Assembly (NCBI RefSeq): GCF_003339685.1
Contig: NZ_QPKI01000023.1
Coordinates: 1-63,640 of the forward strand
DNA from: Halomonas sp. DQ26W
GTDB taxonomy: Bacteria > Pseudomonadota > Gammaproteobacteria > Pseudomonadales > Halomonadaceae
Reading direction: 5' to 3'
DNA: 63,640 nucleotides
The position numbers and the translations under genes were made by a program. Below the pieces are notes generated by a model, which was not told where the DNA came from, made no database searches, and worked only from the letters and a program-made list of their open reading frames with translations. This document shows, one piece after another, positions 56,645 through 63,640 of the stretch (position 1 is the first letter of the stretch; each line of letters opens with the position of its first letter).

Positions 56645-57418
56645 CTACTGCTGGATTTCGGGCAGGGCCTGGGCGCGTCGCAGGGCTCGCTGGGCGCGGG
56701 TTTCGGCTCGCTCCATTTCCAGCAGTTCCTCTTCGACGAAGACCAGATGCTCGTGGGCACGAGCCCGGGCGTCCTCTGCCCGGCCTTCGAGAATGGCATC
56801 CAGCAGGGCGCGGTGCTGTTTCATCAGCAGGGGGCGCGACTGGGGCTTCTCGAACAGGTGGGCCAGGTTGTCGACGATACTCTTTTCCAGCAGGTGGAAT
56901 ATGCCGCGAATGGTATGCAGCAGCAGCACGTTGTGGCCCGCCTCCGCGATTGCCAGGTGGAAGGCCGCGTCGGCCTTGGCTTCGAGCGCCGGGTTGCGGC
57001 CAGCGAAACAGGCTTCCAACTCGTCGAATCGCTTGATCAGCATGGCCTTGTCGGCTGGTGTTGAGCGCAAGGCGGCATAGTAGGCCGATATGCCCTCCAT
57101 GGCATCGCGAAATTCCAGCAGGTCTAGATGGAATTCGTGATGACGGGATAGCATGTCCAGGAGAGGGTCGCTGTATCCGCTGTTGAGCTCGCTTGTCACG
57201 AAAGTGCCGCCGCCCTGGCGGCTGGTCAGCAATCCACGCGTGGCCAGCTTCTGTATGGCTTCGCGCAGTGAGGGTCGGGAAACACCAAAACGTTCGGCCA
57301 ACTCCCGCTCCGGCGGCAACCGTTGGCCTGGCTTGAGGCTACCCTCGAGAATCATGGCCTCGAGGCGCTCGGTGATCACATCAGCAAGCTTGGGCTGGCG
57401 AAGGGTCTGATAGGACAT
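56645..57418 (-). CDS. lldR: FadR-subfamily GntR regulator LldR
   Basis: The 257-residue repressor has an N-terminal winged helix (RLPPERELAERFGVSRPSLREAIQKLATRGLL) and a C-terminal all-helical FCD effector domain with metal-type histidines (AFHLAIAEAGHN, KQHRALLDAI). It resembles LldR/PdhR, which respond to lactate or pyruvate. It is divergent from lldEFG-dld, and two matching palindromes lie between the genes. It is followed within 11 bp by dctB, a linkage that is unusual. Confidence 0.92.
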   Translation of the reverse strand: MSYQTLRQPKLADVITERLEAMILEGSLKPGQRLPPERELAERFGVSRPSLREAIQKLATRGLLTSRQGGGTFVTSELNSGYSDPLLDMLSRHHEFHLDLLEFRDAMEGISAYYAALRSTPADKAMLIKRFDELEACFAGRNPALEAKADAAFHLAIAEAGHNVLLLHTIRGIFHLLEKSIVDNLAHLFEKPQSRPLLMKQHRALLDAILEGRAEDARARAHEHLVFVEEELLEMERAETRAQRALRRAQALPEIQQ

Positions 57419-57444
57419 GCAGGCTTTCCTGGCAGTCGAGCATA

Positions 57445-57459
57445 ATTGGTCTTACCAAT
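57445..57459. promoter_or_regulatory. LldR operator 1
   Basis: ATTGGTCTTACCAAT is a palindrome of the LldR/PdhR type (ATTGGT-N3-ACCAAT). It is 26 bp upstream of the lldR start, so it would repress lldR itself. Confidence 0.85.
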
Positions 57460-57593
57460 ACTGACGTGATTGTCGTCATGATGCAATGGGTTGGAGGAGA
57501 GAAAAACTGACCGCTTATCATGCGCTTGCGACAGCATAAAAAAGAGTAGACCAAAGTATAGCCCATCCAGAGAGGTAAAAAATGGTCTGCCGT

Positions 57594-57622
57594 TTGACAT
57601 GTTGCAAGCTGGAACCTAATGT
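57594..57622 (+). promoter_or_regulatory. Candidate sigma-70 promoter of lldEFG-dld
   Basis: TTGACA (57594–57599) is followed after 17 bp by TAATGT (57617–57622), a good -35 and a weak -10. Transcription would begin near 57629, just before operator 2. Confidence 0.45.
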
Positions 57623-57641
57623 CCGTTTTGTTTTCCGGTAA

Positions 57642-57656
57642 ATTGGTTTTACCAAT
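57642..57656. promoter_or_regulatory. LldR operator 2
   Basis: ATTGGTTTTACCAAT is the second copy of the palindrome, 197 bp from the first and about 130 bp before lldE. It lies just after the predicted start site, where bound repressor would block elongation or loop to operator 1. Confidence 0.85.
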
Positions 57657-57786
57657 CTTTCGGGCGATGAAGAGGCAAGGCAAACCCTGTGCGAAGATCG
57701 ACGTTATCGAACACAATAACTGACGTGTGACACAGCAAATCTACCGTAGTCCGCAGCTTCCGGCGGGCCGACCGTGAGGGATCCTC

Positions 57787-58542
57787 ATGACGCCAGTCAA
57801 GCTATATCCGCCCAAGCCCGAAAAGGTCTACTTCTTCGGCACCTGTCTCGTCGATGCGTTCTACCCCGAAGCGGGCTTGGATGGCATTCGCCTGCTGGAG
57901 CGTGAGGGTATCGAAGTTCTCTTTCCCGAAGACCAGACTTGCTGCGGTCAGCCGGCCTATACTTCGGGCTATCAGAGCGAAGCTCGCGCGGTGGCGGCTG
58001 CGCAGCTCAGGCTATTCCCGGATCCGTGGCCGATTATCGTTCCTTCAGGCTCCTGTGGGGGCATGATGCGCACTCACTACCCACAGCTTTTCGCTGGTTC
58101 TGATCAAGAAGCGCAAGCCAGCGAGGTGGCCGGGCGCATCTATGAACTCACGGAGTTCCTGCTGCATGTCTGCCAGCTAAAGCTCGAGGACCGCGGTCAG
58201 CCTGAAAAAGTGGTTATGCATACCTCCTGCAGTGCTCGTCGTGAGATGGGGTTGGGCGAAACCGGACCGATGCTACTGGCCAGAATGGGGCAGGTCGAGC
58301 TGGTGGGGCAGGCTCGGGCCGCCGAGTGCTGCGGCTTTGGTGGCACCTTTGCAGTGCGCCATCCGGAAGTTTCCGCCGCCATGGTCGAAGACAAGACCCA
58401 AGCGATCGAAGGCACGGGCGTGAGGCACTTTGTCACGTCCGACTGTGGCTGTCTGATGAACATTAATGGCCGCTTCGAACACCAAAAGAAGTCGATCCAG
58501 GGCGAGCATATCGCGAGTTACCTATGGCGGAGAACGTCATGA
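57787..58542 (+). CDS. lldE: L-lactate oxidation iron–sulfur protein LldE (LutA)
   Basis: The 251-residue soluble protein has two cysteine-rich CCG domains: TCCGQPAYTSGY and SGSCGGMM near residues 55–95, and CCGFGGTFAVRHPEVS near 180. With LldF and LldG it forms the LutABC-type L-lactate dehydrogenase complex that passes electrons to the respiratory chain. GAGGGAT precedes the ATG. Its stop overlaps the lldF start. Confidence 0.95.
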   Translation: MTPVKLYPPKPEKVYFFGTCLVDAFYPEAGLDGIRLLEREGIEVLFPEDQTCCGQPAYTSGYQSEARAVAAAQLRLFPDPWPIIVPSGSCGGMMRTHYPQLFAGSDQEAQASEVAGRIYELTEFLLHVCQLKLEDRGQPEKVVMHTSCSARREMGLGETGPMLLARMGQVELVGQARAAECCGFGGTFAVRHPEVSAAMVEDKTQAIEGTGVRHFVTSDCGCLMNINGRFEHQKKSIQGEHIASYLWRRTS

Positions 58543-59975
58543 GCGTCGAGATCTATACGCCGCGGGCCTTTCATCGTCAGGCCCATGATGCCCTGGGCAA
58601 TCCACAGATCCGCTCCAATTTCCGTCGTGCCATGGATGGCCTGATGACCAAGCGGCGCGATGTCTTCAGTGACTGGGATCTGGAAACTCTTCGGGATCTG
58701 GGCGCCAATATTCGCCTGCGGGCCCTGGCCAAGCTGCCTGACCTGCTTGAGCAGTTGGAGACCAACTGCGAGGCCAACGGCATCCGGGTCCACTGGGCCG
58801 AAGATGGTGAGGAGGCCTGCCGAATTGTCCGTGAGCTGTGCGAATCTCACGGGGCGAAAGCGGTCATCAAGGGCAAGTCCATGGTCTCCGAGGAGATGCA
58901 TCTCAACGCCCACTTGGAAGAGGCGGGCATCGAGGCGCTGGAGTCCGACCTCGGCGAGTACCTGGTGCAGCTCAACGACCAGACCCCCTCGCATATCATC
59001 ATGCCGGCGATCCACCTAAACACCGACGAAATTTCTGACATCATGCACGAAAAGACGGGTATCGAGCGTACCCGCGATGTCGACACCATGACCGCGGCCG
59101 CCAGGACTCAACTGCGTGAGCGCTTCATGAATGCGGACGTGGGCGTCTCGGGGGTCAACTTTGCCGTGGCTGAGACCGGGACTCTCTGCCTGGTGGAGAA
59201 CGAGGGCAACGGGCGCATGACGACCACGGTTCCCCCGGTGCATATTGCCGTGACGGGCATCGAGAAGGTGGTCGAGCACCTGCGCGACGTGCCGCCGCTC
59301 TATGCACTGCTCACGCGCTCTGCAACCGGCCAGCACGTCACCACCTACTTCAACATGATCAGCTCACCGCGCAAGCCCGGCGAACACGATGGCCCCAAGG
59401 AAGTCCACCTGGTGCTGGTCGACAATGGTCGCTCCAATATCTACCAGGACAACGAATTGCTCGACACCCTGCGCTGCATTCGCTGCGGGGCCTGCATGAA
59501 TCACTGCCCGGTTTATACCCGCGTCGGCGGTCATAGCTACGGCACCACCTATCCTGGCCCCATTGGCAGCATCTTGATGCCCCATATGCTGGGTCTCGAG
59601 GAAACGAAGGACCTGCCCACCGCATCCAGCCTGTGCGGCGCCTGTGGCGAGGTGTGTCCGGTCAAGATCCCGATCCCCGACCTGCTGGTACGCCTGCGCC
59701 GTGAGGCGGTTGGCGAGGGGCGCGGCAACGTCCCCGGCGCCGGGGTCAAGCGCACGAAGAAAGAGGCGGCGGCCTGGAAGAGCTGGCAGTGGCTTGCGAC
59801 CCATCCCTCGGCCTGGCGGACGAGCTTGCTAATGGCCGGTAAACTGCGTGGTTTGACGCCAACGAGGTTCGGGCCCTGGACGCAATACCGCACGGCACTG
59901 AAGCCGGCGAAGCAGTCGCTCCACGCGCTGGTCAAATCGCACCGCCGGGATAGGGATGGGGAGGACAACTCATGA
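58539..59975 (+). CDS. lldF: L-lactate oxidation iron–sulfur protein LldF (LutB)
   Basis: The 478-residue protein has an N-terminal LUD domain and two ferredoxin-type clusters: CIRCGACMNHCPVYTRVGGH (near residue 313) and CGACGEVCPVKIPIPD (near 365). ATG 58539 overlaps the lldE stop as ATGA and has GGAGAACG upstream; the alternative 58524 start adds only five residues. The C-terminus is a basic helix region common to LutB. Confidence 0.95.
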   Translation: MSVEIYTPRAFHRQAHDALGNPQIRSNFRRAMDGLMTKRRDVFSDWDLETLRDLGANIRLRALAKLPDLLEQLETNCEANGIRVHWAEDGEEACRIVRELCESHGAKAVIKGKSMVSEEMHLNAHLEEAGIEALESDLGEYLVQLNDQTPSHIIMPAIHLNTDEISDIMHEKTGIERTRDVDTMTAAARTQLRERFMNADVGVSGVNFAVAETGTLCLVENEGNGRMTTTVPPVHIAVTGIEKVVEHLRDVPPLYALLTRSATGQHVTTYFNMISSPRKPGEHDGPKEVHLVLVDNGRSNIYQDNELLDTLRCIRCGACMNHCPVYTRVGGHSYGTTYPGPIGSILMPHMLGLEETKDLPTASSLCGACGEVCPVKIPIPDLLVRLRREAVGEGRGNVPGAGVKRTKKEAAAWKSWQWLATHPSAWRTSLLMAGKLRGLTPTRFGPWTQYRTALKPAKQSLHALVKSHRRDRDGEDNS

Positions 59976-60640
59976 GTGCACGCGAGAACATACTCAAGCG
60001 CCTGCGTGAGCGCACCGACGGTCCCTTGACCGCACCACTAAGCGATTTTGGCGTGGTGAGCGGACGGGGCTGGAGTGCCGAAGAGCGTATCGAGCGCTTT
60101 GAGCGACTGATCACCTCGGTCCATGGCGAGGTGGTTCACACGACTCATGGTGCATGGACCACGTCACTGGCTGACGTGCTGATGGCAAAGAATATCCAGC
60201 GCCTGGCACTGGGCCGTGAGCATCCGGTGGCGGCCGAGGCGAGAGCAGGCCTGGTCGAAGGGGAGGTGACCCTGATCGATGCCGATCGTGATGTGGAGGA
60301 GTGGCAGCAGGAGCAGTTCGCGTCCACGGATGCCGGCCTGACGTCCACTCGGGGTGGTATTGCCGAGACCGGCAGCCTCTGGCTGTGGCCGACTCCAGAT
60401 GAACCCCGCCTGATCAGCCTGGTGCCGCCAATACACATCGCCGTGCTGGATGCCGACACGCTGGAGGACACCTTCTTCGATGTGGTCGAGGCCCATGGTT
60501 GGGCAGGCGGCATGCCCACCAATGCCTTGCTCATTTCGGGTCCGAGCAAGACCGCTGACATCGAGCAGACCCTGGCCTATGGCGTACACGGCCCCCGTGA
60601 ACTGGTCGTGCTGGTGCGTCACACCGAGGAACCCTCATGA
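59972..60640 (+). CDS. lldG: L-lactate oxidation protein LldG (LutC)
   Basis: The 222-residue LUD-domain protein has ATTSTG-like sequence TSTRGGIAETGSLWLWP near residue 127 and VPPIHIAVLD near 150. It is the third LutABC component. It overlaps lldF (ATGA) and is itself overlapped by dld, so the four genes are coupled. Confidence 0.93.
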   Translation: MSARENILKRLRERTDGPLTAPLSDFGVVSGRGWSAEERIERFERLITSVHGEVVHTTHGAWTTSLADVLMAKNIQRLALGREHPVAAEARAGLVEGEVTLIDADRDVEEWQQEQFASTDAGLTSTRGGIAETGSLWLWPTPDEPRLISLVPPIHIAVLDADTLEDTFFDVVEAHGWAGGMPTNALLISGPSKTADIEQTLAYGVHGPRELVVLVRHTEEPS

Positions 60641-63507
60641 CATCTGTGACACTTGCTCCACCCAGTGCCGATGCCTGGCAGGAGCTCAAGTGCGAACTGC
60701 TCGAGAGCATACCTGCCGAGCGGTTGATCGATGACTCGCTGCGCACTCTGGCTTATGGCACCGACGCCAGCTTCTACCGTCTGATTCCCCGGTTGATTGT
60801 GCGTCCCGAGAGTGAAGATGAGTTGATGACGGCTCTGGCGGCGTGTCGCACACGTCGCTTGCCGGTGACCTTCCGCGCCGCCGGTACCTCGCTTTCCGGT
60901 CAGGCGGTTACCGACTCCGTGCTGATCCAGGTTGGTCAGGGCTGGCGTAGCCATGAGATTCTCGAAAGCGGGCAGGCGATTCGCCTGCAGCCTGGGGTGA
61001 TCGGGGCGCGGGCCAATCAGTTGCTGGCCCCCTTCGGGCGCAAGATCGGGCCGGACCCGGCTTCCATCGGCAGCTGCATGATCGGCGGCATCGCCGCCAA
61101 TAATGCCTCAGGCATGTGCTGCGGCACTGCACAGAACAGCTACCGCACGGTACGCGATATTCGCGTTATCCTGGCCGACGGTACCCGGCTAGACACCGCC
61201 GATCCGGCCAGTCGTGAGGTTTTCCGTCGCAGCCATGCCGAGCTTGTCGAAGGACTCGAACGGCTCTCTGCCGAGACCCGGGCCAACGAGGCGCTGGCCG
61301 ACAAGATTCGCCACAAGTACCGGCTCAAGAATACCACCGGCTATGCGCTAAACAGCCTGGTCGACTTCACCGACGGCATCGAGATACTCAAGCATTTGAT
61401 GATCGGCTCCGAAGGGACGCTGGGCTTCATCAGCACTATCACCTACGACACCGTGGTGGATGAACCGCTGAAGGCCGCAGCCCTGCTCTTCCTGCCCGAC
61501 ATGGCCACCACCTGCCGGGCGACCATCGCCCTCAAGCCGGCACCGGTTTCCGCAGTCGAGCTGATGGACCGTGCAGCGCTGCGCTCGGTGGAGCGCAAGC
61601 CGGGCATGCCCGAGGTGCTCAAGACGCTGCCGGAAAATGCGGCGGCGCTGCTGATCGATGTGCGTGGCAACGATGAGGACGAACTTGAAAAACGCCTTCT
61701 GGCGGTGCGGGATATCTTCGAAGGTATCCATACCCTGGAACCTGTCACCTTCACTCGTGACAAGAGCACCTACGAACTCTACTGGAAGATCCGCAAGGGC
61801 CTCTTTCCCGCGGTGGGTGCAGTGCGTGAGACCGGCACCACGGTGATCATCGAGGACGTGGCCTTTCCCATCGAGCGCCTTGACGAGGGCGTTCAGGCGC
61901 TGACCGAAGCCTTCCATCGCCATGGCTATCCGGAGGCCATCCTCTTTGGCCACGCCCTGGAAGGTAACCTGCACTTCGTCTTCCCCCAGGGCTTCGAGAA
62001 GCCCGGCGAGGTGGAGCGCTACCAGGCACTCATGGACGAAGTAGCGCAGTTGGTTGGCGTCGAGTACGGCGGTTCGCTCAAGGCTGAACATGGTACCGGG
62101 CGCAACATGGCCCCCTATGTCGAACTGGAGTGGGGGCCCGAGGCCTACGCGCTGATGTGGCAGATCAAGGCGCTGTTCGATCCCGAGAACCTGCTCAATC
62201 CCGAGGTCATCCTCAGTCGCAACCCGACATTGCACCTGGAAAACCTCAAGCCGTTGCCGGCGGCCCATGCCATCGTCGACAAGTGCATCGAGTGCGGTTT
62301 CTGCGAGCACGTCTGCCCGTCGAGGGACCTGACCCTGACGCCGCGTCAGCGCATCGTCATTGCTCGCGAGATGGCAAGGCTCGAGGCATTGGGCGATGCC
62401 ATCGACGGAGAGGAGGCCGAACGGCTTGCCACGTTGCGCCGCGATTATCGCTACGCCGGCGACGAGACCTGTGCCGTCGACGGCCTCTGCGCCACCCAGT
62501 GTCCGGTGGGTATCAATACCGGTGAGCTGATCCGCGAGATGCGCCATGAGCGACTGGCGAAGCATGCCGACCTGTCGCGGCGGGTGGGGCGCCACTTCTC
62601 CGGGGTGACCCGTGTTGCCCGGGGCGTGCTGAACATGGCAGGCGTTGGCCGTGCGGTGCTGGGCGAGAAGGGGCTCTCTCGGGTCAGCGGTTCGATAACC
62701 AAGATTAGTGGCAACCGAGTGCCGCAATGGGTGCCCACCCTGCCCAAGGCGGCACCGATACGGTTGCTCAAGCAGCGCTCGCCTGGTGAGGGGTCGAAAG
62801 ACAAGGTGGTTTACCTGCCCTCCTGTGCGACTCGGGTGTTCGGTGCCACCCATGGCGATGCCGAGAGCCGCTCGATCATGGAGATCACCCTGTCGCTGCT
62901 TGAGCGGGCGGGTTTCGAGGTGATACTGCCCGAGATGACGGGGCATCTCTGTTGCGGCATGGCCTTCCATTCCAAGGGCCAGTTCGAAGAGGCGACGCAC
63001 AAAGCTCGTGAGCTCAATCGCGAGTTGTTGGTGGCCAGCCAGAACGGGCGCTATCCGATCATCAGCGATACCAGTCCTTGTGTGCTGCATATGCAATCGC
63101 GCCTGGATGAGCGTCTGTCGGTGCAGGAGCCGGTTGCCTTCGCCCATGACCACCTCTTGCCACGGCTCGAGCTCACACCCCTGGATGAGCGCGTCGCGGT
63201 ACATGTCACCTGCTCCAGTACTCATATGGGGCTGGGGGAGCGCATGGTGGCGCTGGCCAGGGCCTGTGCCCGTGAGGTGGTGGTGCCGGCGGAGATCACC
63301 TGCTGCGGCTTCGCCGGCGACAAGGGGCTTTCCACGCCGGAGCTCAATGCCTCGGCGCTGAAGGGCTTGGCCGTGCAGGTAGCAGATTGCGATGCGGGGT
63401 ACTCCAATTCAAAGACCTGCGAGATTGGTCTGGCGCTGCATGGGGGTATCCCCTACCGTTCGATCCTGTCGCTGCTCGACCGGGCAAGCCGAGAGGCGGC
63501 AAGCTGA
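60637..63507 (+). CDS. dld: FAD- and Fe–S-binding D-lactate dehydrogenase (Dld-II type)
   Basis: The 956-residue oxidase joins an FAD-binding type 4 domain (PVTFRAAGTSLSGQAVTDSVLIQ near 75), an FAD-oxidase C domain (to about 460), a ferredoxin segment with CIECGFCEHVCP (near 549) and CAVDGLCATQCP (near 612), and two C-terminal CCG domains (CCGMAFHSKG, CCGFAGDKG). This resembles the respiratory D-lactate dehydrogenase Dld-II of Shewanella; 2-hydroxyglutarate or glycolate oxidation is an alternative. It is last in the operon, so both lactate isomers may be handled by one transcript. Confidence 0.9.
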   Translation: MTSVTLAPPSADAWQELKCELLESIPAERLIDDSLRTLAYGTDASFYRLIPRLIVRPESEDELMTALAACRTRRLPVTFRAAGTSLSGQAVTDSVLIQVGQGWRSHEILESGQAIRLQPGVIGARANQLLAPFGRKIGPDPASIGSCMIGGIAANNASGMCCGTAQNSYRTVRDIRVILADGTRLDTADPASREVFRRSHAELVEGLERLSAETRANEALADKIRHKYRLKNTTGYALNSLVDFTDGIEILKHLMIGSEGTLGFISTITYDTVVDEPLKAAALLFLPDMATTCRATIALKPAPVSAVELMDRAALRSVERKPGMPEVLKTLPENAAALLIDVRGNDEDELEKRLLAVRDIFEGIHTLEPVTFTRDKSTYELYWKIRKGLFPAVGAVRETGTTVIIEDVAFPIERLDEGVQALTEAFHRHGYPEAILFGHALEGNLHFVFPQGFEKPGEVERYQALMDEVAQLVGVEYGGSLKAEHGTGRNMAPYVELEWGPEAYALMWQIKALFDPENLLNPEVILSRNPTLHLENLKPLPAAHAIVDKCIECGFCEHVCPSRDLTLTPRQRIVIAREMARLEALGDAIDGEEAERLATLRRDYRYAGDETCAVDGLCATQCPVGINTGELIREMRHERLAKHADLSRRVGRHFSGVTRVARGVLNMAGVGRAVLGEKGLSRVSGSITKISGNRVPQWVPTLPKAAPIRLLKQRSPGEGSKDKVVYLPSCATRVFGATHGDAESRSIMEITLSLLERAGFEVILPEMTGHLCCGMAFHSKGQFEEATHKARELNRELLVASQNGRYPIISDTSPCVLHMQSRLDERLSVQEPVAFAHDHLLPRLELTPLDERVAVHVTCSSTHMGLGERMVALARACAREVVVPAEITCCGFAGDKGLSTPELNASALKGLAVQVADCDAGYSNSKTCEIGLALHGGIPYRSILSLLDRASREAAS

Positions 63508-63517
63508 GCGCACCTGG

Positions 63518-63555
63518 TTATCCACAGCCACTTGTCCCAGGCCGCCTGTGGATAG
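63518..63555. other. Two inverted DnaA-box-like 9-mers
   Basis: TTATCCACA (63518–63526) matches the DnaA-box consensus exactly, and TGTGGATAG (63547–63555) is the inverted form with one mismatch, 20 bp apart. They follow the dld stop by 10 bp. The remaining 85 bp to the window edge are AT-poor except CTTTTTTACA (about 63600) and show no clear gene start. Confidence 0.5.
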
Positions 63556-63640
63556 CCTGGCTGCCCATCATTCCGTCATGGCCCCGTCATCGTCCTGAAA
63601 CTTTTTTACAAGGGCTCTTGCAGGGGGCAAAGGAAAAACG

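Noticed and set aside
63518..63555. Chromosomal origin of replication
   Set aside because: Only two DnaA boxes are visible, with no AT-rich unwinding region and no dnaA, rpmH or gidA nearby; the window ends before this can be judged.

Overview
The window looks like a chromosomal segment of a halophilic gammaproteobacterium, most likely Halomonas or a close relative (Halomonadaceae). This is inferred from the high GC content, the gene repertoire and orders (glnA–DUF4124–ntrBC, epd–pgk–fba, metK/ahcY/metF, prlC–yheV, TAXI-TRAP and NSS transporters) and REP-like elements of the kind common in that family. No rRNA or tRNA gene was recognised.

Layout. (1) 1–3.3 kb, accessory DNA: one end of an IS21-like element cuts into the first visible repeat of a 39-spacer CRISPR array of type I-F repeat class. 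The far end of the array abuts a tandem array of ~152-bp REP-containing units. No cas genes are in view. (2) 3.4–12.4 kb: a DUF4202 protein, a C45/Ntn-type hydrolase coupled to an internally deleted dienelactone hydrolase remnant, a branched-chain-amino-acid-type ABC importer (binding protein convergent to livGFHM) and an NSS sodium symporter. (3) 12.5–21.2 kb: a hypothetical gene, bipA/typA, a small GT-A-like protein, and the nitrogen module glnA–DUF4124–ntrB–ntrC with readable sigma-54 and NtrC sites. (4) 21.2–26.8 kb: dgt, a NERD-domain membrane protein, a sirtuin, a SUI1-family factor followed by an unlisted 39-codon ORF, a HAD phosphatase, a frameshifted small secreted-protein gene and a short conserved-looking ORF. 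(5) 27–31.9 kb: a five-gene nucleotide-sugar/glycosyltransferase cassette, AT-richer at its 5' end. (6) 32.4–39.3 kb: central carbon genes epd–pgk–fba (class II), a class I aldolase and transketolase. (7) 39.6–44.5 kb: the methyl cycle genes metK, ahcY and metF plus an AEC transporter. (8) 44.5–48.6 kb: a truncated sodC remnant and a TAXI-type TRAP transporter with a candidate sigma-54 promoter. (9) 48.6–53.3 kb: a frameshifted ORF, yheV, prlC, a second NSS transporter and a gamma carbonic anhydrase. (10) 53.3–63.6 kb: dctD, dctB and lldR in one leftward unit, divergent from lldE–lldF–lldG–dld for L- and D-lactate oxidation. Two DnaA-box-like 9-mers lie at the right edge.

How the genes work together. 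NtrBC and glnA form a self-contained nitrogen-response unit, with a near-perfect NtrC palindrome and sigma-54 promoter in front of ntrB and three TGGTGCAA boxes in front of glnA. The lactate operon is flanked by two LldR/PdhR-like palindromes. lldR sits 11 bp from dctBD, while the only TRAP transporter in the window (TAXI type) carries a sigma-54-like promoter and TGTGCG/CGCACG palindromes, suggesting DctBD may control it. Several genes are decayed or frameshifted (dienelactone hydrolase, sodC, two small ORFs). At least two of these breaks lie in short runs where assembly error must be excluded.

Limits: everything was read by eye; no homology search, spacer search or promoter scoring was possible.
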